From Sycobia sp. Sy_11 (Eukaryota > Arthropoda > Insecta > Hymenoptera > Epichrysomallidae), in contig JACCIC010000290.1 of NCBI GenBank assembly GCA_018907035.1, positions 1 to 64,000 on the forward strand: 64,000 bases of DNA, given 5' to 3'. The notes beneath the pieces are model-generated. The model was not told the origin of the DNA and made no database searches. It saw only the letters and a list, made by a program, of their open reading frames with translations. Made by a program: the position numbers and the translations under genes. Shown here one piece after another: positions 31,847-43,084 of this stretch (positions are counted from its first letter, which is position 1; every line of letters starts with the position of its first letter).

Positions 31847-32401
31847 TTGGAAAAAAATCATCCGATCTCTAATAGTTTTTGTACTTGGGAGCTCTATGAA
31901 TATCCGCTCCTTCTTGCTACATCCAAGCACGTTTGGACTGTGAAAACGGCTAATCAACTGGAAAAGCCACGATTCATTCTCGCACTTCAAACGAATAGAA
32001 AAGGACAAAAAGATACAAATTGCAGTCGCTTTGACCATTGTGATATCAGTAATGTTAAACTTTTTCTCAATTCTCAATACTATCCGTATGGAAATTTAAA
32101 TATTGATATTACTAACAATCATTATTCGGTATTGTATGAAATGTATGCAAATATTCAAAATGTCTACTACAACAAGAAGTCTCAGCATATTCTAAAGAAA
32201 ACAGATTTCCGAGATCATATGCCACTTATAGTTATTGATTGTTCAAAGCAAAACGAGTCGCTGAAAAGCGCACCGGTTGATGTACGCCTAGAATTTGAAT
32301 CAAAAAATAATTTTCCCCCAAATACCTCAGCTTACTGCTTATTTTTGCATGATCCTATCGTGCAATACCATCCTATGAGTAGCGACATTAAGAAGTTATA
32401 A
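31847..32401 (+). pseudogene. Major capsid protein, C-terminal half
   Basis: The frame encodes FCTWELYEYPLLLATSKHVWTVKTA, FILALQTNRKGQKD, FDHCDISNVKLFLNSQYYPY, VLYEMYANIQNVYYNKKSQ, PLIVIDCSKQNES and VDVRLEFESKNNFPPNTSAYCL, ending at TAA 32399-32401. This pattern is the second jelly roll of the hexon-like capsid protein in insect Mavericks. The N-terminal jelly roll is missing: 31793-31846 does not encode it, so a deletion has removed it. A decayed copy of the same segment lies at 41775-42010. Confidence 0.7.
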
Positions 32402-32458
32402 ATTGGTAATGAGAATGTGATAATATATAAGTAAAAGTTTTTATCAAAAGCTCTCAAC

Positions 32459-32951
32459 ATGGAGAATGTGGTTAATATGCAAGGCTTCAAGCAGGGTGAC
32501 AATGAATATCTACTGAAAGAGCTTGCCATTTTATCACTCAACGAACCTATTGTATTTTTATTTAAAAAGCCATTTTCTCGTGAACGACTTCCAGATCATA
32601 TCAAAGCGCAAAATAAATGGCTTGAAATGAATTTATCATGGTATTTCATGGAATTCAGGAAAGTTTTGGTATAATCAAATTGTCAATATACTTTGTGAAA
32701 ATTTACCGAATGCAACTAAAATATTCACCAATGGAGCAATAAAAAGATAATGATTAGCTAGATTTAAAAGATATAATTTTATGTTTTACGATATTAATAC
32801 CGTGAATTTACCATTCTGTGAGTGGAAGAAACAGAAGCCCGAGAATCCTCTAACAATATGCACCAATCATAATGCAGCATACAAAGTTACGTGTGCTCTA
32901 CACAATGTAAAACTCTTAAAAAAATACTATCTCAATATATCCTCAAAGTAG
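32459..32951 (+). pseudogene. Second DMQGF-family gene (element B, capsid side)
   Basis: An ATG at 32459 opens VVNMQGFKQGDNEYLLKELAILSL, IVFLFKKPFSRERLPDHIKAQNKWLEMNLSWYF, then a stop at about 32672. Later frames keep QIVNILCENLPNATKIF and a C-terminal ICTNHNAAYKVTCALHNVKLL block ending at TAG 32949-32951. The Cys/His end with CALHNV matches CAIRNV in 9157-9928. This copy is same-strand with the capsid genes and is clearly more diverged, so element B carries two paralogues. Confidence 0.65.
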
Positions 32952-33002
32952 AGCTCCTTCCAAAGTCGAACAAAAGTATTATAGTATACGAGCAATTATA
33001 TA

Positions 33003-33083
33003 TATCCCCAATAATTGATCCGAACTATGGGACAAAATATTGACTACTAGGCTAAACAAAGGCATGGTCAAGTGCACCAGTAG

Positions 33084-33158
<75 letters not shown>

Positions 33159-33314
33159 TATATAGCTCTCGCTCCCTCTATCTGTTCCATATTAGGGTGA
33201 TAGGTGGGGTCGTGCAACTGCACCCTTCAATGACCAAAAAGAAATCTGCGCGCTGCAAGAGAGAGAGAGAGAGAGAGAGAACTATACAATTTTCTCTCTC
33301 TCTAGAACAAGAGC

Positions 33315-33375
<61 letters not shown>

Positions 33376-33549
33376 ATAGCGCTAGGGGAAGTAGGCGCAG
33401 CGTGATGTTAACGCTATGAGCTAAGAGAGTTCAAGATCGCCGGAAGTGATAATGTAGGGGCTCGTGACGAAGGGGGACGTGACGTCACAGTCGCTGACGT
33501 GAGCTCGCATTTAGTTCCGGTGATCCAGAAGTCTCTTAGCTATACTACT
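33003..33549 (-). repeat. Right terminal inverted repeat of element B
   Basis: Reverse complement of the left repeat with one rather than two internal units, long (GA)n runs (about 33088-33156, 33259-33282, 33317-33370), one perfect TGACGTCA (33480-33487) and the terminus ...GCTATACTACT at 33539-33549. Followed by ACAGTA (33550-33555), the right copy of the target duplication. Confidence 0.85.
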
Positions 33550-33575
33550 ACAGTAATTTATCATCGAAAATAGCT

Positions 33576-34640
33576 TTATTTATTTTCGAAGTATTTTACA
33601 TGACGATCAATAGTTTTGCATGCGCTCGAACCAATTTTCGTAACACTTTTTCCATTCCGATTGAGGTACCTCCAAAACATGGTTTTTGAACGGATTAACG
33701 GCTTCTTCAGGTGCCGACCAACGTTGATCACGTAATTTATGTTTGATATACGGGAATAAGAAGAAGTCATTGGCTGCCAAATCAGGGCTATAGGTGGAAG
33801 CTCCATCAATTCGATGTTTTGGCGTGTCAAAAATTCATTTATTTGAACTGATGTGAGAGAGCTCGCATTGTCATGATAAAGAATGATTCTTCATTGCCGC
33901 TTATTTTTTCGAATTTGACAAAGCACTTCTGGCAAACAAATAATTATGTACGAGTGAGAATTCAACATTCTACGTTGCTTTAACGGCACGACTGCCACAT
34001 GTTCAGTTATTCTGAAGAAACTGGTGATCATTTGCATCAAAGTACTTCAAGCACGAACCACGTTTGTCAGATTGGGGTCGTCTTGGAAAACCCATACTGT
34101 GAATTGTTGTTTTGTTTCGGACTCATACGCATAGATCCAAGATTCGTCACATGTATAGATGTTATATATGCTTTTGATGCAACTCAATTGTATTTTTTGA
34201 GCATTTTTTTGCAGCAATTGCCACGAGCATCTTTTTGAGCTTTTGTCAAGTTTTGCGGGATCCAATGTGAACAAATCTTTTTAACAACTGAATGGTCATG
34301 CAATATCTTATAGATGATCGTCATGCTAATGCCAAAAGATCCCTCAATCTCTTGGGATGTCGTATAGCGATCTTGATTTATCAGTTCGCGCACAGCATCA
34401 ATATTTTCTGACACAATAATTGATTGTAGACGGTCTTCACGGAACTCGTCCTGGATTTACAATGGCCAAGGATGCGGCTTCATCGCCAAAAGTCGAAGTA
34501 AATTGATCAGTGCATTTTTGTCTTGATAAGCCACGTCGAAAGTCGTAAAAAATTATCGTACGAAAATTTTCACGAGTTACTTCATTTTTTCGGTGAGCCA
34601 AAATGTTCAAGTCGCTGTAGATAAAACAATATATACTTAA
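33576..34640 (-). pseudogene. mariner transposase, full-span relic
   Basis: Minus-strand frames give the N-terminus (FYDFRRGLSRQKCTDQFTST), a helix-turn-helix (DAVRELINQDRYTTSQEIEG), CSHWIPQNLTKAQKDAR, the first catalytic motif TCDESWIYAYESETKQQ, and C-terminal VLEVP-like to ACKTIDRHVKYFENK. Several frameshifts and stops are present. It lies directly right of element B's duplication. Confidence 0.85.
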
Positions 34641-34780
34641 ATGACAAAACGTTCTGTAGAAAGTTATGGTTATAAAGGTCAAAAGGAAAGTTTTTGTTTA
34701 ATATAGATCTCTTCTTTCTTCTATTATTTTTCATTGTTTTCGTTCTTTAACGAAAGCTTCCTTACGGAAACCATAAGGAG

Positions 34781-34828
<48 letters not shown>

Positions 34829-35306
34829 TGGATTAGATTTGTTTTCTTATCCGTTAGAGATTAATGTATTAGAGATTTCTAGTGTTTCGAGCGCAAGAAA
34901 ATATCACATCACAATTTATACTACTAATAGAGTAACATAAAACAAATATTTAAGTAAATGTTTTCATAAAGTCACGTGACTAAAACTACTGAACTTATCA
35001 TGAAAAATCTTTTAGATTTTCAAAAAAAAAACATTAGGTGAAATCTTGGAACTCTATTTTTAAATTAATTTGTAATCAAGTTGTTTACATACTTCGAATG
35101 TAAGTAGGTCCTCCGCTTCAGTTCAGCTGCGCGCGTTGGAGCACACTGAACATTTGCAGGTAAAGAAACTCATTTTTTTCTCCGAAGCTCTCTCCGCTCA
35201 CTTAAACGCCGCGCAACGCAGCGTCTTCCCTGTGTGAAACTTTCGCATCGTTTCTCACGCACTGCTCTCTCTATTTCTATCTCTCTCCCTCTCTCTATTT
35301 TCTCTC

Positions 35307-35368
<62 letters not shown>

Positions 35369-36838
35369 ACCTACATACATACGTATATACATACATTTGA
35401 GAGATATTAAGGTAATAAGATTAAGATAAAACAAATTCTTATTTTAAGCTGCATCCGCTTTTTATTATCCACACTATTTCCACGTTTTTGGTGGAATAAA
35501 TTTATAGTATTGAAATATCATAAAAGTATGGGCACAAAAATGTACAACATCTAATATTACTAATGCTGCAAAATAATTACCGCGAAGAAGAGTAGTATAG
35601 GGAGCAAAAAATTATGATGTGTGAAGCGATGAATATCGAGGCATTGCGTTTGCATGGAAAAAATATGTGTGCAAGTAACTGCGACGATCAAGTGTCGTTA
35701 AAGTGTCAAACTACAAAGCATCAGATGTATAAGAACCGTCATATTAAAAAAGAAAAAAAGTATACATAGTAAAAATAAACAATAAAGTGATAAATAAATT
35801 GGTGTTAGCGAGTTTATAAAGATTATATTCGAAACGCAGAACGAGATTGAAAGCAGACGATGAACAAGGGTAGCGAGGTTGGTACTTCGTGTGGCTGCTC
35901 CTTTGTGGCATTATCTAGCGCAGTATCAGCCAGGGAGACTCTCACAATTGAAGCTGATGATTGACAACAGCAGCGGTCTCCTGCATAATATTTCGTGCTT
36001 CACAGCCGCAAGTCTGGCAGATTCCCGATTATACGAATTCGATCGTACATTGGAAATTCTAGACCGCTTTCCAAATGCTTCGAGAGCATTATAAAAGCTT
36101 CGAGAATATTCTATTGCATAACTGCACCTGTATACATCTGAAATGTTCTCGATAAAATTTGAGAAGCTTACGAAAGGTGCTCACCTGTGCATAGCGTACC
36201 TATTTCATTTTTTTCATAAAATCTGTTTTTGATTATATAGCAATGCATCAATTTTAATTAAATATAAACAAATATTTTCTACTGAAGAGGAACTTCAAAC
36301 GGTCTATACATATTTTAGATTTTATTTAACACATGAAGCAATATGCTTTTAAAGAAATATTTTTTTCAAAAGACAGACTGATACATTTCCTTTTTTTTTT
36401 GTTTTCTGATATTATTTGTTGGATAAATGCAACGATTGTGTACTTTCACTTTTATTTCAGTAACTCTGTTTTGGTTCTGATAAAAATTAAGTGAATTGTT
36501 ATGCTTAGTTGACATTGGATGTATTTATAATGCCTTAATTGATTAAAATAAAAATTGAGGTAGTTCTAGATCCGAATTTTTTGTTTCGATTAAAGATGTT
36601 TGATCTTAATGAGTTACTGATATTTTATTACAGTTTTTGGTAGTAATACTTTTAAGAAGTTTGATTTTTGCAACTATTATTTTTATAAAGAATTTTAACA
36701 AAATATCGATGGGATGAATACGAAATAACTTTTAATAATTAACAAATTTTACTTTAGACAATATTATGTTTTTCTTCTTTTTTCACTAATCTGAGTGGTG
36801 GTTTTAAGGCACGATAAAGTCATTTTTTATAATGACGT
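34641..36838. other. Spacer with (AT)n and long (CT)n runs
   Basis: No gene recognised. (AT)n at about 34783-34828; a CT-rich stretch with a pure (CT)n run at about 35308-35365. A GC-richer segment at 35105-35265 (ctccgcttcagttcagctg...) resembles 59945-60090. The 71-codon frame at 35879-36094 shows no domain. Confidence 0.4.
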
Positions 36839-37601
36839 AATGTTTCGTATAAAAGTTGTGCGCGAGGAGAGATAAGTTGCCGCCAGCCGTCGCTGTTGCC
36901 ACGCGTAAAAACTTTTTATAAATGATACATTTAAACATAATTACTAATAATTTAGAATGTATTAATAAATGTAAAGATAGATTAATCTTTATACCTGCAC
37001 CTTGCCAAATTTCAAGTTAAAATGTTATTTAAATGACAAGTAATAAATAATAGTTTAAACAAAAATTTTCTCAACTTCTATTGGTCGTATGAAAATGTAC
37101 AAGGGCTTAAAATTTTTCTTTTTTTAAGCGTAATAAAATGCATTTTGTTTCAATATTCTAGCGTTAAAAACTTCCGAGATATGGACCCTAGCAATAGCGT
37201 TTTTAACTTTAAACAATATAAAAATTTAATTTAAAAATCTGGTCTTTTCAGCTTTGATTACTATTAATATACTCTAATGATTGCATTTTAGTGCATTAAA
37301 ATTTCCCAGCCGTAGGCAAACCTCGCAATGATTAAGTTGCAATATAAACAATTTTGCAACTGGTCGCCATTTTGAAAGTACACTTTGTAATTTGAAACAT
37401 AGTATAAGTAGATGAGAATACATTTATTTGCGCCATTATTATTGAATTTCAATTGGTTAAACAAATTGTATAGCTCTTTGATTATCGAACATTTTTCCAT
37501 TTTCATTGTTTATTTAACAATAGAAAAATCCACTTTTTGAGTTTTTCATGTACGTATTTTTGTTCAGAATTATTTCCTGCACAACTTTTATACGAAACAT
37601 T
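36839..37601. repeat. Element bounded by perfect 23-bp inverted repeats
   Basis: The sequence at 36839-36861 (core TTTCGTATAAAAGTTGTGC) is the exact reverse complement of 37579-37601. The 763-base unit between is AT-rich and non-coding, as in a MITE or other non-autonomous DNA transposon. I could not identify a convincing target duplication. Confidence 0.55.
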
Positions 37602-37829
37602 TTTCGATTAGAGCAATATTATTTAAACTGTTAAAGAAAAAGGAAAAAAAGAGCTTTTATTTTTGCTATTTTGCAATAAATAAATTCGTCGCCGATGGGG
37701 TACGATCCCTACAATTTAGGGTCTTATTCTACACATCCTCATCTATCATTTAATGCAAAGAAATAGGCTTTGGAGAAATTGTTGGTAAATCGGCCATTTC
37801 GGACTTAATTCGCCTGGAATGCTTCAGGC

Positions 37830-38092
37830 TACCACCTATGCCGGTCGATGAGTCATGATCTGGCTGAGCAGCAATTCACTTCTTACGAGGAATTGAAGAA
37901 ATGGGTCGATTGGTGGATCACCTCAAAAGACGATCAATTTTTTAGACGAGGTATCCAGTTGCTGCCCGAAAGATGGTTAAAAGTAGTAGAAAGTGATGGA
38001 CAATATTTTGAATGACATTATTTGTACCTTTTTTTTACAATAAATTCTTATTTCTTCATAATACGGCGGAAACTTATTTGTATACCCAATAT
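37830..38092 (+). pseudogene. mariner transposase, C-terminal remnant with terminal repeat
   Basis: Reads DLAEQQFTSYEELKKWVDWW, FFRRGIQLLPERW and VVESDGQYFE to TGA near 38018, followed within about 70 bases by a mariner-type end (CGGAAACTTATTTGTATACC). The same family, opposite strand, occurs at 43085-43965. Confidence 0.75.
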
Positions 38093-38099
38093 TTTTAAT

Positions 38100-39600
38100 A
38101 TTATTATATTTTTTTATTATTTGTTTTATTTATATAATTACTATTAAGATTACTTTCAACTGGTTAGAATGAATCTCACTGATAAACTGTCTGATTTTAT
38201 CGTAAAAGTGATTAGAAAATGTTACTAGTTAAATAGCGCCACTAAATGTAAACTGGAGTGTGAAGATCAACCTCTATGATGCAATTTTAGATTAAATAAA
38301 ACTAAAACATCGTCTCTTCGTTGTTAGTCACGATTACAGTCGAAGGCTGAAAAATTCCTGAACCAGAGCTTAGAAGAAGCTGTTTCAGATTTCAACCATA
38401 CTTTAACTATGAATTTCAGGCACTTAAGATAACTGGCCCATATTTGATAACAAACTAAACAATTTGTTATTAACACAAACAGAGCAAATATTTTGTTAAC
38501 ATTAAGGCAATGACATAGAGTTCTTGAACTGAAATTAGATGTAGATTGTCGTTCATGTATTTTAATATTTTAGGGGTATTAGAGTTTTCATCGTTGTACT
38601 TTTTCAACTGAAGTAATAGTTTCTCGAATAACATTTTTTGTAGGTTAGTTTTATCTATAGTTGCGTTATAGAAATATTTTTCGGTAGTTTATTTTCATTT
38701 CTTTGTAATAGAAAAACCTTTTTTCTTTAACCGACGGTAATCGTTGTCTGTCTGGAACACGCAAAGGCTCGAAGATTTTTAAAATTTCGAGTATAAATTT
38801 ATTGTAATGTTATCCATGGGCAAAAAAACATAAATAAATTGTGAAAATCGAAGTCTGATATATTGGGTGAGTTTACTTAGTTGAAAAGGCTTATATTGCT
38901 GGCTATTTTTATTGTGTTTTGGATATCTAAGCATAAATCTTCAACAGAAGATTGACAGTTTGATTACTGTCTCTCTAGGTCCTCAGCCCTACTAATCCAG
39001 TCATCAACTGCAGATCTAAGACCACGAAGGCTATGAATTTTAGACACAAAAAAATCTAGTTTTGAACCAAAATTTTTTAAGTGATATGAAAACCAGAGAT
39101 ATTTTCATTAATGTCAGAAAATTGTTTTTGAAATAAAACACTTTAAAATTAATAAAGGTCTTTTTTAGGATTTAAATGAAAAAAATTTTTTTCGACCATA
39201 TCCACACATAAATTTTAAGAATTATATACAATTCTATACATTTATATACTTTGCTATATAATATTTGAAACCTAATTTTAAAAAAATATTTATAGTTACA
39301 AACCTAAAATTATAAACAATTAAATTTTTAAATAAATGTAACAATCACGCAAAAAACTCGAGTCTTTTGTGATAAATATTAATAGGATCTGTATTGTTTC
39401 ATCTACAAAATCCATTTTTTAAAAATATGGTGTATCTATTCGATCAATGTTTTTAAATATATCGGCGTTAGTTATGCCGTGCACTAAAATAAAATTAATT
39501 AATTAATATATCCTAGCCGTCATATAATTTAATAAATATTAAAATTAGAAAATATATACGAGCATCTGAGAAATTTTAACGCGTGTTCAGCGTGCTGCGT
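38100..39600. other. AT-rich spacer without recognisable features
   Basis: I see no coding signal, microsatellite array or structured repeat of note. It may hold decayed parts of remnant C, but nothing can be supported. Confidence 0.4.
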
Positions 39601-39610
39601 TCTTACATAT

Positions 39611-39799
39611 TTAATAAGTTTTGATCTTTATTTTTGCTCTGACAAGTAACGTTCTTAAAATTTGTGATTTATTTGCTGATATAATATTATTTGGCTTAAC
39701 ATCAATAGTTCTATACTTTGTCGCATTAAAAGCAGTAATTAAATTCGATAAAATATGAATCCACTTATAATGTACTCGAAGACTAAGCTGTATCCACAT
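39611..39799 (-). pseudogene. Integrase fragment (remnant C)
   Basis: The minus-strand frame WIQLSLRVHYKWIHILSNLI, TAFNATKYRTIDVKPNNI aligns with the element A integrase segment after the catalytic Glu (WIGILPDLLKAYNSRKHRTIG). The catalytic core itself is missing: a mariner interrupts at 39837. Confidence 0.65.
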
Positions 39800-39836
39800 T
39801 TTTTATTTCAAAGCACGCTTGAAACGCCCGCATATA

Positions 39837-40552
39837 CAAGGGTGGATTGATAAGTTTCCGGCCTGACCAAGAAAAACAACGTTTTAAAGAATTTTTTTTT
39901 ATTCCTCAACATTATCTCTTCTAAATCTGATACATTTCTCATAGCGGTGTTCTAGACTAGTCATGCCACCTCTATAGACTCATTCATGAAGATCCTCAAA
40001 ATACCCATTTACCCAGAGCATCCATCTTGCACAGAACTTTTCCATATAGAAATGTTGGTGCAAAATATTTTGTACACGTTCATATGACATCTTACAGGTC
40101 TCAGCTATCTAACGCACTTTTAATCTGCAGTCTTTCGGCACATTTAATGGATTTTTTCGATCATATCTGGAGTTGTGACCTCGATGGGGCGTCCTGAGCG
40201 AGGCTCATCAGAGGTGCTCACACGACCCTTTGAAACTCGGAAACCCACTGTCTAACGGTTGAATATAATGGGGAGGATATCCCCAGTGTTGAGTCCATCT
40301 CTTCTTTCATTTTCTTCGGTTAACCCCTTCAAATAAAGGTATTTGATGATAGTATGATTTACCAGCTTTTCCATTTTTACGAAAAACACAGAGGCGTCTT
40401 GTTCAACGTGCTCTCAAACCTAAATTAACATGGCGATCGGACTGAAACTATAGCTGCAAGCTATCTAAAGATGGTACTATAGAACGGCAGCTCAAGGTAG
40501 GCCTAGTGGTGCCATCTTTTGGTCAGGCCGGAAACTTATCAATCCAACCTCA
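39837..40552 (-). mobile_element. mariner deletion derivative with both terminal repeats and TA sites
   Basis: Terminal repeats GGATTGATAAGTTTCCGGCC at the left and its reverse complement at the right match over about 30 bases. TA dinucleotides flank both sides (39835-39836, 40553-40554). The minus strand keeps N-terminal transposase pieces (KYLYLKGLTEENE, STSDEPRSGRPIEVTTPDMI) and a short C-terminal piece; the catalytic centre is deleted. It sits inside remnant C. Confidence 0.85.
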
Positions 40553-40875
40553 TAGATTTACTTTCCATGTCTCATATATATATATATATATATATCAAGC
40601 AGTTTAAATTGTCTTCGATTAGAATTTCGATGACTATGAATTTCCCTCACTATTTTCATTGTTCTTTTTTTGAATACTTCATTGTGTGTTTTTATTGCTA
40701 ACTCTGAAATTTATTTTATCCTACTTGAAATAGAAATAAATTCATAAATAATTTTTAATTTATACGCATTTAATGAAGTTTTTGATTCAGCAATTCTTAT
40801 TTCTAATTCTATTATAGATGGCAGTGTTGCTTGTAAAACTTCGATTTTCTCATTTATCTCGACCAAATATTTTAA

Positions 40876-41079
40876 TCAGGTTGAAGTTTCCTCTTGTACA
40901 TAAGTTCTCAATATATCTAAATTAATGGCACCATTTAATTTAACTGGTGGTAAGATATGACACAATCGTTTATTTTCTATATTATATATACTGTCATATG
41001 TAAATTTAATTCCCATGCCAGTTGGACCTTGACTGCCTTCAGTTTTTTCTAACTTACATCCGAATACGTCGAGACTCAT
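40876..41079 (-). pseudogene. Coiled-coil protein N-terminus (remnant C)
   Basis: MSLDVFGCKLEKTEGSQGPTG, then GIKFTYDSIYNIENKRLCHI, homologous to the protein at 2049-2672. The frame ends after 67 codons. Confidence 0.75.
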
Positions 41080-41169
41080 TGTTGAAGTGATTGAAGTATC
41101 GTGTTTATAGATGAATATATAACGCTAGCCTCGCGCAGATCCTCGATAATAGAGTATATTTGATTTGTG

Positions 41170-41720
41170 TGGGAGTATATTTTTTGTACACTTTTAAATC
41201 GAGGTAAAATAGCTTTTCGTAAACATCGATAAAATAATTGCTAAAATATTTTTATTTATCATTACACGATTTCCTTTATTTTGATCATGATCTTCTTTAT
41301 GAACATTGAGTACTTCGAGAATTTTTTGATAAGCTTGAGGATTGCTATTGTAATGAGTTTTATGTCTGGTAATTTTTTAAATAATAGTTCTAACAATCCA
41401 TTAGTGATGGTATATTTTGTATTATTAACTATGACATCACTTTTGGCGATTATTTTCCTTATGAACTCCATACACAAAATCAAGAAATATATGGCGATTA
41501 AGGTCCACCATACCTAGATATTTTTCAAGATTAAATTCAAGACTTTTATAATCTTCAATATCTCTCAGCTAATTCAAAACAAGTATTAATGTTGTCAGTG
41601 CTGTGATCATTTTGTAGAGTGCTATTATTACGAATATCAATATTAGAATCATAATTACTCTCATCAGTTTAATTTTTTTTCCTCTTTAAAAGTAGATAAT
41701 TTATTCGTGTCTTCTTTTTT
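41170..41720 (-). pseudogene. DUF8207-like protein (remnant C)
   Basis: Fragments include SDVIVNNTKYTITNGLLELLFKKLPD (41262-41483 frame), corresponding to the NGLIELLIKKEPDD core at 1426-1851, and an upstream piece with Asn-rich helices. It is followed by the coiled-coil gene in the order seen in element A. Confidence 0.6.
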
Positions 41721-41774
41721 AATATTTGATACGTTAGACACATTTTCTACAGTAATGAGTTGATCATCCAATCT

Positions 41775-42010
41775 CTATGAGTTTTCGTTCTTGGCAGCTC
41801 TATAAATATTCATTCCTTTCCGCTACATCCAAGCATGTGTGGACAGTGAAAACGACGACTCAAATGAAAAAGCCGCGTTTCGTCATTCTGGGACTTTAAA
41901 CAAATATAAAAAGACAAAAAGATGTCAATTCCAGTCGCTTTGACCATTGTGATATCAGTAATGTGAAAGCTTTTCGCAATTCTTAATACTGCATGTATGG
42001 AAATTTAAAT
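41775..42010 (+). pseudogene. Major capsid protein fragment (remnant C)
   Basis: Nucleotide and peptide similarity to 31860-32090 is plain: cttggcagctctat, ccgctacatccaagca, gtggacagtgaaaacg and ttgaccattgtgatatcagtaatg all have counterparts there. Frames are broken. It directly adjoins the DUF8207-like relic, so ATPase, PLA2, protease and penton genes are deleted between them. Confidence 0.75.
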
Positions 42011-42019
42011 ATTCATATT

Positions 42020-43080
42020 ACTATTCAATATTCTATATTCTATGTTATGAAAATTTTCAAAAATTTTCAACATAAATTTTAATCATAACCAAAAATTAAT
42101 TGATATGAAACTAACTATTATGGGTCTTAAAAATATAAAAAATAGATGTAGAATATGTATTTATATATCGAACGAAATGAGCGAAAAAACGTTACATGTT
42201 GAGCTAATTACTCTGGAAGTTCAATACCTTGTTATTAGGTTTCTTCATAATGAAATACCTTGCTTATAGCCTACAATTTTTTGGCACTTCTACAAGGCAT
42301 ACTAAGTACACATCAAACTCACCTAACTATTTTACTTTTGTTAAAAGTTCTTTTCTTGTAGATATTCTTTAATTTCATAAATTTCACGGTAATAATTGAA
42401 TCAAACTATTTAAAACATAATATCAAAAGATGTAGTTTCTAGCTCACAACATACAAAATATGACTGAACATCATACAATATAAGTACTTTCTAGCTGAAA
42501 ATTTTTTCAACAATTCTTTAAAGATTGTACGAGCTTTTGCTGAAATGTACGAGCAATGATTGTACTTTTATGTATGGTTCTGCTGATTGCCAATAAGACT
42601 AATAAGCAATAAAGATTGATTATAGTTATTTCGAGTATCCAAACGGCGGTGCTCTTGTCACCTGATCTATATATTAGATATTGTTCTCTAGAACAATTCA
42701 AACCGTCTGGGTTTGTTTACAACTTTCAACGGGTACCTTTACAGGGCAGTATTTGAAGAAGTACCCCTTTACAATATATATAAATGTATATATATATATA
42801 CAGTACAGCTTAAGATAATCTCGGAAAGAATATTACAATATTCTTGCTTTTCGTTTATTTTAAAAGTATATACCGTAATTAAAGAAATTAAACAAGGATG
42901 AAATATCTTTATCGGAAATGACATTTCGCGTTAAGTAAAAAGTGATGTTAAATAAATCATGTGGAGACTTCATTAATATATCCGAGGATTTTCTTAATAA
43001 TGTTCCGACGAAAGTATCTATTCTGAATATATGCTAAAGTTTGCATGTAATTTATTTATTTATTTTTATTATATAAAAAA
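42020..43080. other. AT-rich spacer
   Basis: No gene, element end or array recognised; only a short (AT)n near 42790. Confidence 0.4.
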
Positions 43081-43084
43081 ATAC

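Larger units (their letters stand above)
20465..33549 (+). mobile_element. Element B: adintovirus-like Maverick/Polinton with both ends
   Basis: A 13.1-kb unit bounded by matching inverted repeats and a 6-bp duplication. Inside, left to right: terminal repeat, possible small gene (-), DMQGF gene (-), polymerase B (+), small conserved protein (+), an R1-clade LINE insertion, ATPase stub (-), PLA2 core protein (+), adenain-like protease (+), penton-like protein (+), partial major capsid protein (+), second DMQGF gene (+), terminal repeat. Compared with element A, integrase, coiled-coil and DUF8207-like genes are missing at the LINE. The gene set (protein-primed polymerase, packaging ATPase, adenovirus-type protease, PLA2 core protein) matches adintoviruses. 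Most genes carry stops or frameshifts. Confidence 0.85.

Noticed and set aside
33197..33379. Arg-Glu repeat ORFs in the right terminal repeat (and 35170-35370)
   Set aside because: Translations of (GA)n/(CT)n runs in the terminal repeat and in a separate microsatellite.
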